Below, piece by piece: positions 57,727 to 64,000 of a DNA stretch of 64,000 bases; positions within the stretch are counted from its first letter, which is position 1, and every line of letters starts with the position of its first letter. The position numbers and the translations under genes are program-made. Below the pieces are notes generated by a model that saw only the letters and a list, made by a program, of their open reading frames with translations, was not told the origin of the DNA and made no database searches. Location: positions 1-64,000 of IMG/VR virus record IMGVR_UViG_3300028553_001580; one strand, written 5' to 3'. The DNA comes from a virus.

Positions 57727-58567
57727 ATTTTTTTATAATTTTATTTATTAATTTTGGGTTTTTGTTGTATTCCGTTTCCCAAATCACTTCTAAATTATAA
57801 CCATTACTTTTTATTAAATCAATTTTCTTTTTGTCATAATTCCATATTTCTTCTGCGGACATTTTTTTTAATTCATGATAATAATCAAAATTATACTTAT
57901 TAGGGTTACAATGCCAATAGTCGCCATTATATTCTATAATTAAATTTAATTCAGGAATAAAAATATCACAAATATATGGCCTTAAAACTTTACTATGTTT
58001 TGTATTAGTAAATTGTTTTTTTATTTTTTCAAATATTTCTATTTCACTTTTTGACCTACTATTAAAATTTATAGGATTAATTTCTATTCTTTTTAGTAAT
58101 ATTTCTTTTAATTTTTCTCTGTTTTCTAATTTTGCCATAGAATTGTTTTTCCCCATTCCCTTACCCTTTCTACTTTTAGAAATTTCTTTTTTTGTTTTTT
58201 TTGTGTGTTTCTTTCCATAAAACGGGTTACCTGTTCCGATTTGGGATTCAAGTGAACATTTTTTACATTCTATATTTTTTTCAATTTTATTGAAATGATT
58301 TCTACATGCGATTGTTTTATTTTTTGACTTAGTTAAAATAGTTTTCTTACAACTAGGACAAACTCTTTCAACAATATAAAACTCATCTTTTTTAATAATA
58401 TTTAAACTATTACACCTATCTCGTTTTCTTGTTACATTGTGTTTTTTTAATATTTTTAAAATTGTTGGTTTAGAAACCCCAAACTCTGATGACAACACCA
58501 ATGAGCTTTTTCCACTAATATATTCTTGTAAAACTTTTTTTTCGTCTAAATTTATTTTATTTCCCAT
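57710..58567 (-). CDS. Vsr-like (EDxHD-type) homing endonuclease with HTH and NUMOD3
   Basis: 285 residues. N-terminal helix-turn-helix ('GKSSLVLSSEFGVSKPTILKILKKHN'), a zinc-ribbon-like part ('CPSCKKTI', 'CKKCSLES'), NUMOD3 'NPFYGKKHTKKTKKEISKSRKGKG', then a Vsr/very-short-patch-type nuclease: 'SEIEIFEKIKKQF', 'LRPYICDIFIPELNLIIEYNGDYWHCNP', 'LKSNGYNLEVIWE'. The acidic 'D-I-F-I-P-x-L-N-L-I-I-E' core resembles that of EDxHD homing nucleases. It has a late-type ACTATTTATGA box about 40 nt upstream. Confidence 0.8.
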   Translation of the reverse strand: MGNKINLDEKKVLQEYISGKSSLVLSSEFGVSKPTILKILKKHNVTRKRDRCNSLNIIKKDEFYIVERVCPSCKKTILTKSKNKTIACRNHFNKIEKNIECKKCSLESQIGTGNPFYGKKHTKKTKKEISKSRKGKGMGKNNSMAKLENREKLKEILLKRIEINPINFNSRSKSEIEIFEKIKKQFTNTKHSKVLRPYICDIFIPELNLIIEYNGDYWHCNPNKYNFDYYHELKKMSAEEIWNYDKKKIDLIKSNGYNLEVIWETEYNKNPKLINKIIKKYVKKN

Positions 58568-58644
58568 GCTTTTGTTTTCTTGAATGTTTTATTTCACTTT
58601 AATAATCATAAATAGTCCTGTTCTATCAAATGGTAAATTATTAC

Positions 58645-58679
58645 AATAAAAAATCCACCCTTTTGAGGTGGATTTAATT
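58645..58679 (-). terminator. Rho-independent terminator (minus strand)
   Basis: Minus strand AAATCCACC / GGTGGATTT with a 7-nt loop and T run; ends the unit that starts at 61214. Shares its stem with the terminator at 17824. Confidence 0.85.
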
Positions 58680-58694
58680 ATTAATCTTTTTAAA

Positions 58695-59336
58695 TTATTT
58701 AAGTTTTTGAATTTTGGTAACTCTACCCATAAAAATATGTTTACCAACTTTAAATTGTATTACTTCATTTGCGTTTTCAGTTGACTCACTTAAAATACCC
58801 GCCTCTTGTAATTCTTCTCTAATAACATCTCTAACCGTATCTCTAATAACATCTCTAATCATTGTTTTCATTTCATTCATATTGAATGAAGTATTTGTTG
58901 TTTGTTGTTGTTGTTTTTGTTGTGTTTTAGGTTGTGATGTTACATTATCTTGTACCATATTTGGTTTATCCATTTTCATAAGTCTTTGGGCACCTTCTAT
59001 GATATCATTTGAAATTGTGGTACTGCCCATTGAGTTTGGTTGAACAATTGGTTGTTCAATCATTAATTTTTTAATTTCATCGGGTAGTTTTGAATTCAAA
59101 ATTTTTGTTTGTTCAATTGGTTTAGTTGGGTCAAAATTTGACCTTGGTTGTGATTGTGGTTGTTCAGACAAAAACTCTTGTGGTAAATTATAAGTTGCTT
59201 GAGGTGTTTCAAAACTTTCAAGCATCGGTGTTGTATTAATATGTTGTGGTAAATCACCTCTTTTGATTGAGCTTTGTCTATCCATAATTTTTTTGGATAC
59301 TGCCAATCTTTGCATTAAATCTTCAGCTGCTGACAT
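58695..59336 (-). CDS. Gln-rich structural protein
   Basis: 213 residues. 'AAEDLMQRLAVSKKIMDRQSSIKRGDLP' start, then a Gln/Pro/Asn-rich linker ('QPKTQQKQQQQTTNTS'), a helical segment 'NEMKTMIRDVIRDTVRDVIREEL' with a strong heptad pattern, and a C-terminal beta piece. Likely a virion or assembly protein because its neighbours are. No family recognised. Confidence 0.5.
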   Translation of the reverse strand: MSAAEDLMQRLAVSKKIMDRQSSIKRGDLPQHINTTPMLESFETPQATYNLPQEFLSEQPQSQPRSNFDPTKPIEQTKILNSKLPDEIKKLMIEQPIVQPNSMGSTTISNDIIEGAQRLMKMDKPNMVQDNVTSQPKTQQKQQQQTTNTSFNMNEMKTMIRDVIRDTVRDVIREELQEAGILSESTENANEVIQFKVGKHIFMGRVTKIQKLK

Positions 59337-59352
59337 AATATTTTAATTTTTT

Positions 59353-59742
59353 TTATTCGTTATCAAATTTAGCGTTAACTAAAACTCTAATCATTGATTT
59401 ATCCCCTGTTGGGTTGTAGTTAGGTCTTACTGTATCAAACTTATCAAAGGTTGGTTTATATGTAAAGATTTTATCAACTCTAAATAACCTCCATCCTGGT
59501 AAGAAATTACCATCGTTTTTCGCACTATAGGATGAACCTTCTCTTTCCCACGCTCTTAATACCATATTGTCTCTTTTTGAAAACCCAAGACAAACGGGTT
59601 CTATAACTCTATATCCCTTACCTCCATTGTCTTTACCGTCGTAATAAATTGATACTACGTTTCTTTTTTTAATAGAATCCGTCATATCAGAAATTGCCGC
59701 AATCTCTGTAATCAATTGACTAAGATTATTGACTAGTTTCAT
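59353..59742 (-). CDS. WYL-like domain protein
   Basis: 129 residues. 'VSIYYDGKDNGGKGYRVIEPVCLGFSKRDNMVLRAWEREGSS' followed by 'GWRLFRVDKIF' resembles the WYL domain, a ligand-binding module usually attached to DNA-binding helices in transcription regulators. Here it stands alone with a short N-terminal helix (MKLVNNLSQLITE) that could also be a head-targeting leader (I-T-E). Possible regulator or virion protein; tentative. Confidence 0.5.
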   Translation of the reverse strand: MKLVNNLSQLITEIAAISDMTDSIKKRNVVSIYYDGKDNGGKGYRVIEPVCLGFSKRDNMVLRAWEREGSSYSAKNDGNFLPGWRLFRVDKIFTYKPTFDKFDTVRPNYNPTGDKSMIRVLVNAKFDNE

Positions 59743-60032
59743 GTTACTGTGTAGTAAGGATTTTGTGGTGAAAATTTATTAACTTTTAAATCATCTTTTC
59801 TTTCAAATCTGTCGGTAATTGTTCCTGCGTTTTGATTATATATATCTAAATCACCACCAGTACCTCTTCCTTTACCATCACCATCAGCCAACGCTGCAGG
59901 ATTTACAGATGAATACGGGTTAACTTCTTTAAAGTCGTTTCTTGCAAACATCTTTTTTCTTTGTTCTTCTGCAATTTTAGACAATGTATTGTCTGGTTGC
60001 GAAAAATCTAATTTATCTGATTGAACTGCCAT
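59739..60032 (-). CDS. Hypothetical protein
   Basis: 97 residues, polar and probably disordered ('SDKLDFSQPDNTLSKIAEEQRKKMFARN', Gly/Asp-rich middle 'ADGDGKGRGTGGDLD'). Overlaps both neighbours by 4 and 1 nt. No family recognised. Confidence 0.5.
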   Translation of the reverse strand: MAVQSDKLDFSQPDNTLSKIAEEQRKKMFARNDFKEVNPYSSVNPAALADGDGKGRGTGGDLDIYNQNAGTITDRFERKDDLKVNKFSPQNPYYTVT

Positions 60033-60496
60033 TATAATATTTTTTTAATTAAATAGTTTATTTTTTCAACTTCTTCTTTTATTGAGGTGTCAAATTTGTT
60101 TATTCCTTTTTCGTGTCTTTTGTTAGGTGAAATATTAACTCCATTTTTTTCGTGAGTATCTAAAAATTGATTTTGCATTCCTGTATCACTTTTTATTTTT
60201 TTTCCACCCTCAACATTATTTCTCCAAGTATTTAAAACCTCATCACACCAATTTTTCATTCTATCACCCCCGTTTAAAATGAATGGTGCATCTTCTTTAT
60301 TTCCATTAAAGTTATCAAACCAACTTTTAATTCTTTTTATTTGTTGGTATGTTGCAACTTTTGAATCTCTTAATTCTTTATTTCTTTTATACCCTTCAGT
60401 GTTTTCATTACCATTAGAAGAACTAAAACATTGTTCTAAATGTTTCAATAATGTGTCGGGTATAACGGCTTTTCTATCGTATAATGAACTATTCAT
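60032..60496 (-). CDS. Hypothetical protein
   Basis: 154 residues, charged: 'DRKAVIPDTLLKHLEQCFSSSNG', 'YQQIKRIKSWFDNFNG', 'MKNWCDEVLNTWRNNVE'. The helix-rich pattern with conserved-looking Trp suggests a small virion or DNA-linked protein found beside neck genes in related phages, but I cannot name it. Overlaps its upstream neighbour by 8 nt. Confidence 0.5.
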   Translation of the reverse strand: MNSSLYDRKAVIPDTLLKHLEQCFSSSNGNENTEGYKRNKELRDSKVATYQQIKRIKSWFDNFNGNKEDAPFILNGGDRMKNWCDEVLNTWRNNVEGGKKIKSDTGMQNQFLDTHEKNGVNISPNKRHEKGINKFDTSIKEEVEKINYLIKKIL

Positions 60497-61214
60497 CTTT
60501 TAACATATAAATTAATTCTTGAATGGATACATTATTATCACTCGCCATTTTTTTTAACGCTCTAACATTTTTTTTAATTAAATCCCCAATAACACCATCA
60601 TCCGTTTTTTTGTCTTTGTTGAACAACATATCTTCATATAATTCATCGGTTTCAAGTTCTTTTAATATTTCCCTATCAATAAATCCTTTTTTCTTTTTAA
60701 TACTAGGTGGAGTTTTTTTGTCCAAACCTTTCTTTTTACCTTGGTCTAGTGTTCTTATTTTTGCATTTTGAGGTTTCAACTTAAGTTCTTTTTTATAAAA
60801 CTTTTCTGTTTCTTCTGCATCCATAAATTTAGTATCCTCAAACCCAAACGCTTTAGACATATCAATTTCTTTAACGTGACCTTCACCATAGTATCCATAC
60901 CAACCTCTTAATAATGGGTCTCTTGGGTTTTTACTCATAAAGACAATTTTATCGGTAATTGTTGGATTATTTTTAGTTCCAGTAGTTGCAGGATTTAATA
61001 TTGGAACTGAAGAAGTTTCCCACGTTCCATCATAATCTACAAGTTCGGTCACTTCACCTTCGGTGTTTTTTGTCTTTTTCAAAAATATTTCATGGCTCTT
61101 ACACGGCATGTAAATTTTCTTACCTTTTTCAGTATGTTGGTGTGAGCCGGTACAATTAATTGTTTTTGCAACCCTTTCAGCTCTTTCTTTTGTAGAATAT
61201 TTATAGGTCTTCAT
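60489..61214 (-). CDS. Hypothetical protein with conserved N-terminal Cys-His motif
   Basis: 241 residues. The first 45 ('YKYSTKERAERVAKTINCTGSHQHTEKGKKIYMPCKSH') hold a Cys-x-G-x-H ... PC-x-x-H arrangement that I have seen at the ends of phage structural proteins and may bind metal. The rest is Lys-rich with a 'GWYGYYGEGHVKEID' patch and a helical C-terminus. Starts from a back-to-back promoter with the fibre gene at 61264. Confidence 0.5.
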   Translation of the reverse strand: MKTYKYSTKERAERVAKTINCTGSHQHTEKGKKIYMPCKSHEIFLKKTKNTEGEVTELVDYDGTWETSSVPILNPATTGTKNNPTITDKIVFMSKNPRDPLLRGWYGYYGEGHVKEIDMSKAFGFEDTKFMDAEETEKFYKKELKLKPQNAKIRTLDQGKKKGLDKKTPPSIKKKKGFIDREILKELETDELYEDMLFNKDKKTDDGVIGDLIKKNVRALKKMASDNNVSIQELIYMLKDE

Positions 61215-61226
61215 TTAATACTTTTT

Positions 61227-61257
61227 ATATAAATATCTTCGTTTAAAGTATTTATAA
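61227..61257. promoter_or_regulatory. Divergent pair of late-type boxes
   Basis: Minus-strand GATATTTATAT (61227-61237) faces the gene ending at 60489 and plus-strand TATTTATAA (61249-61257) the fibre at 61264. Confidence 0.45.
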
Positions 61258-61263
61258 ATAAAA

Positions 61264-63969
61264 ATGCCAAGTCAAAGTATTAATTCATATTTTACGCCAA
61301 AATATTCGCAAAAATTAAATTTTGGGAATTATTTTGATTTTACTCTCGTTGGGGATGAAAAAGACTACGACGAGGAGGTAGTTTTTTCAGATGATTTGAT
61401 AGCAATTAATGACGGCAATAGGTTACCGATTATATATGATTTATCTAATCCCGACACCTGTCCTCAAGTATCTATGTTATTTAATAATTTTTATAGTAGT
61501 GCAACATTAGTTTCCAAAAATTATTACAACCCAAATAATGTAGATTTGGATTGTATTTCTGCTTTCACAGGTACTTGTGATGTTGGTTTGACAGCAACTG
61601 ACAACGGACTATTTACCCTTTTAACTGGTCAAACATTGAATTATACAATGGGTATAAGAAACGACTTTAAATTTAACCCATACTACTACGATAGAAGAAT
61701 GAAAATGCATATGGTCACAGGTTACACTAACTCACCAAATATTGTATTTAATGGTAGACCAAAACAATCTATGTATAATATAGTTTCCGTAGTAGATTTG
61801 GTTGCGGGATATCACCAACAACTATATGGAGGATTTTATCAAGGTTTTTACAAATTATTCGGTTATGACTATGAAGTTTTTCCAGAAAGACTAAATAAAG
61901 GGTGGACAATGGAAACTTTGATTAAACCAAGAAACATCGACCTTTATTCTATTGACACTTCAACTCAAGAATATTTAAACACTAAATATCCAAATAATGC
62001 CGGTACTTTTTTCTACTTTGGTACAAGAGCAGAAAACAAATATTATCATTATGCCGGTGGAAGTCCAGAATCAGATTCAGGATATACTCGTGTAACATCA
62101 GGATTTACAAGTTTAAGTAGTTGTACTTGTTACGAAACCGGATATACAAACGCTAACTGTGTAAATTTATACCCTATGAGTTCTACAACTGCCTACCATA
62201 ATATTGGTTGTAATTGCGGTGGAGCTTGTACCGAAGAAATACCGAATCCTCCGTTGGACCCAAAATTTGATGTATTATCAAACGCACTTTCTATGAGATT
62301 TAGCGGTTGCCCTTTAAATCCAAGTTTATGTGTAAAATACATAAAAATCACAGGAGACTGTGTTACCACAGGAGTATGTGAAACTACAGGGGTGACTTTT
62401 CAAACAGGTTATACGATAACTGAAGTTTGCACACCACCAATTTATGATATATGTGATTATGTATGTGGAACAATCACTGAAGATAGATGGGTTATGGTTA
62501 CTGCTGTATTTGAAAGGTATACAACAATAGAAGAATGCGACTTATTGAATCTTGGAGGTCTTGGTGATATTAGAGAAGTTACTTATCAATCAATATTAAA
62601 TGGAACTTCATATAATTTAATAATGCCACCTGAAACTCATTCGGGAGATACAAAAGAAAATAAAGTTTATAGAATTATTTTTGACCGTAAATGGTTTGAT
62701 GATACTTGGTATAGACTCGGTAGATTAAAATTATATATAAATGGTTACTTATTTACGGTAATTGAAAATTTTGAAGAAATAATACCTCGTGAATTAAACT
62801 GTGAAAAAGAAAAACAAATAGGTGTTCCTTTTAACATTTCTTGGGGTGGAGGTAGTCAGGGTCTTCACGATAATTTAATTTTCAAAGAATGCGCTGATTG
62901 GGGATGGTCAGTTGGTAGTGGAGTTACAACTTTATCATATATTTCGTGTAATGGTTCGTCAGTAAGTTTAACAGGTCTGACTAATCAATCTGGAACTATA
63001 AGTACACAACCCGGTACTACTCCAACTTTTAACATTTCTTCAAGTGCTAATACTTTAACTTTTAGTGGAAATAGTATTCCTTTAAATGGACCTTACCAAC
63101 AAGACCCCGAAGCGTTTCCAAACGAAATATTATCAGCGTCAACTTATAATTCATTGACCACCGATATACTTGTTGAACAAAATTTTGGAGGCTCTTTTAT
63201 GGGTGGTATTTCACAATTTAGAATGTATACAGAACCTTTTTCTAGCCCTCAAGTCCAACATAATTTTAGAATATTAAAAGACCAATTTAATTTATTTGAT
63301 TATTGGTGTCCGAATTGTTTATCTTTACCTTTACCTACACCTACACCAACACCGAGCCCTACACCAACACCTACTCCGACACCTACACCAACACCTACAC
63401 CAACACCGAGCCCTACACCCGCATATATTACGGCGATGGCGTTTCCTTGTGGTGGTGAATTTGCAGCAGAAGTAATATCAATTCCTTCGCAATATCAGAA
63501 TTTGGATAACTACTACGTTGTTGGGGCAACAAATGGGGAATGTTATATTGTCGGAGGACCAACCGCGAGTCCTTCAACTATAACATGGAACGGTCAAGTT
63601 TATGGTCAAGGTGGTGATTGTAATTTATGTCCTCCACCACCAACACCAGTACCTTGTTTAACAACTCACCCATACTTATCTTCTAATATAATATTCGGTG
63701 TTAGCTTCGTATCTATAACCAACGATTACTCTGCAGCATGTAATGGTCTTGCTTGTTTACAGGCATCAACATGCTCCCCGACTGGTGGTTTTTCCCCAAA
63801 CTACATAGACACACCATTAGTACAAGTTGGCACAGTATTTTATGGAAACGCAACCACTTGTAATTACTACACATTTAGTGGATGGTATATTGTACAAAAC
63901 TCAGGAAGTTATGTGTTAATTAGTTTATCTAATGGAATTGTGACAACGGTTTTAACCACTTGTCCATAA
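61264..63969 (+). CDS. Large tail-fibre/adhesin-like protein with ConA-like region and PTPT linker
   Basis: 901 residues. Residues about 200-560 look like a concanavalin-A/LamG-type jelly-roll ('GWTMETLIKPRNIDLYS', 'DRWVMVTAVFERY', 'RLGRLKLYINGYLFTVIENF', 'NISWGGGSQGLHDNLIF') interrupted by a Cys-rich insert (about 270-390). A (Pro-Thr)n linker spans about residues 689-719. The C-terminal 180 residues hold two or more small repeats with W/Y and C-x-x-C ('GDCNLCPPPP'), like those at 33908. Probably a surface adhesin that binds host glycans. Complete within the window. Confidence 0.7.
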   Translation: MPSQSINSYFTPKYSQKLNFGNYFDFTLVGDEKDYDEEVVFSDDLIAINDGNRLPIIYDLSNPDTCPQVSMLFNNFYSSATLVSKNYYNPNNVDLDCISAFTGTCDVGLTATDNGLFTLLTGQTLNYTMGIRNDFKFNPYYYDRRMKMHMVTGYTNSPNIVFNGRPKQSMYNIVSVVDLVAGYHQQLYGGFYQGFYKLFGYDYEVFPERLNKGWTMETLIKPRNIDLYSIDTSTQEYLNTKYPNNAGTFFYFGTRAENKYYHYAGGSPESDSGYTRVTSGFTSLSSCTCYETGYTNANCVNLYPMSSTTAYHNIGCNCGGACTEEIPNPPLDPKFDVLSNALSMRFSGCPLNPSLCVKYIKITGDCVTTGVCETTGVTFQTGYTITEVCTPPIYDICDYVCGTITEDRWVMVTAVFERYTTIEECDLLNLGGLGDIREVTYQSILNGTSYNLIMPPETHSGDTKENKVYRIIFDRKWFDDTWYRLGRLKLYINGYLFTVIENFEEIIPRELNCEKEKQIGVPFNISWGGGSQGLHDNLIFKECADWGWSVGSGVTTLSYISCNGSSVSLTGLTNQSGTISTQPGTTPTFNISSSANTLTFSGNSIPLNGPYQQDPEAFPNEILSASTYNSLTTDILVEQNFGGSFMGGISQFRMYTEPFSSPQVQHNFRILKDQFNLFDYWCPNCLSLPLPTPTPTPSPTPTPTPTPTPTPTPTPSPTPAYITAMAFPCGGEFAAEVISIPSQYQNLDNYYVVGATNGECYIVGGPTASPSTITWNGQVYGQGGDCNLCPPPPTPVPCLTTHPYLSSNIIFGVSFVSITNDYSAACNGLACLQASTCSPTGGFSPNYIDTPLVQVGTVFYGNATTCNYYTFSGWYIVQNSGSYVLISLSNGIVTTVLTTCP
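63327..63420 (+). repeat. Pro-Thr/Ser 6-nt coding repeat
   Basis: CCTACACCAACA-type units encode a PTPTPSPTPT linker between the lectin-like part and the C-terminal repeats of the fibre. Confidence 0.85.
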
Positions 63970-63989
63970 AAAATATTTTTAAATAGAAA

Positions 63990-64000
63990 ATGGAATTTTT
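63990..64000 (+). CDS. Possible start of a further gene, cut by the window edge
   Basis: ATGGAATTTTT after the fibre stop; the first residues would be MEF, as in the gene at 523, which also adjoins a fibre. Too short to judge. Confidence 0.25.

Overview
The window is a piece of a large, AT-rich tailed-phage genome (a T4-like myovirus, probably with a big genome) that infects a member of the Bacteroidetes, most likely a flavobacterium. The phage call rests on a T4-ordered head module (terminase, portal, gp21-type protease, scaffold, gp23-type capsid protein), a gp55-like late sigma factor, PhoH, dUTPase, inteins and homing endonucleases. The host call rests on near-complete absence of Shine-Dalgarno sequences, host-type TAnnTTTG promoters, a Bacteroidetes-style DnaK and bS21, and a tmRNA whose resume codon is glycine. 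No bacterial housekeeping block flanks these genes.

Layout. 0-3.2 kb: a cut gene, a BppU-like structural protein and a collagen-like, Ser/Thr-rich fibre. 3.1-5.8 kb (minus): a fused glycosyltransferase with a TibC-like cysteine finger, and a Pyr_excise-like protein. 5.9-9.5 kb: a mosaic in which plus-strand candidate internal head proteins alternate with minus-strand exported or membrane proteins, each group with its own promoter type. 9.6-17.2 kb: a protein-quality-control island holding a GIY-YIG endonuclease, a complete tmRNA with an unusual 21-codon tag, an M20 peptidase, a ClpC-like unfoldase and, divergent from it, DnaK. 17.3-19.2 kb: small genes (candidate head protein, KTSC protein, nucleotidyltransferase-like protein). 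19.3-33.4 kb: head assembly and packaging, with an HNH-bearing intein in the portal and a minus-strand bS21 gene. 33.4-41 kb (minus): structural, hub-like and membrane-like virion proteins, ending in the late sigma factor. 41-57.7 kb (minus): a glycan-building cluster (GDP-mannose dehydratase, a DUF1796-aminotransferase fusion, acetyltransferase, cupin, methyltransferase, SGNH protein and about nine glycosyltransferases) mixed with PhoH, dUTPase and an exonuclease. 57.7-61.2 kb: a homing endonuclease and virion or accessory proteins. 61.2-64 kb: a large ConA-like and PTPT-linker fibre.

How it works together. The gp55-like sigma factor probably reads TATTTAT boxes before many structural genes. 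In five genes the spacing is exactly TATTTAT-N3-T-ATG, which predicts leaderless messages. The tmRNA and three exported or membrane genes instead carry host-type promoters (TTTG/TTG, about 19-20 nt, TAnnTTTG), suggesting early expression by host RNA polymerase. The capsid protein carries an I-N-E cleavage site, and several small proteins start with amphipathic helices ending in the same [IL]-x-E motif. They are therefore candidate capsid-targeted, protease-matured internal proteins. The tmRNA, ClpC-like ATPase, peptidase, DnaK and bS21 together suggest a phage programme that takes over translation rescue and protein turnover.
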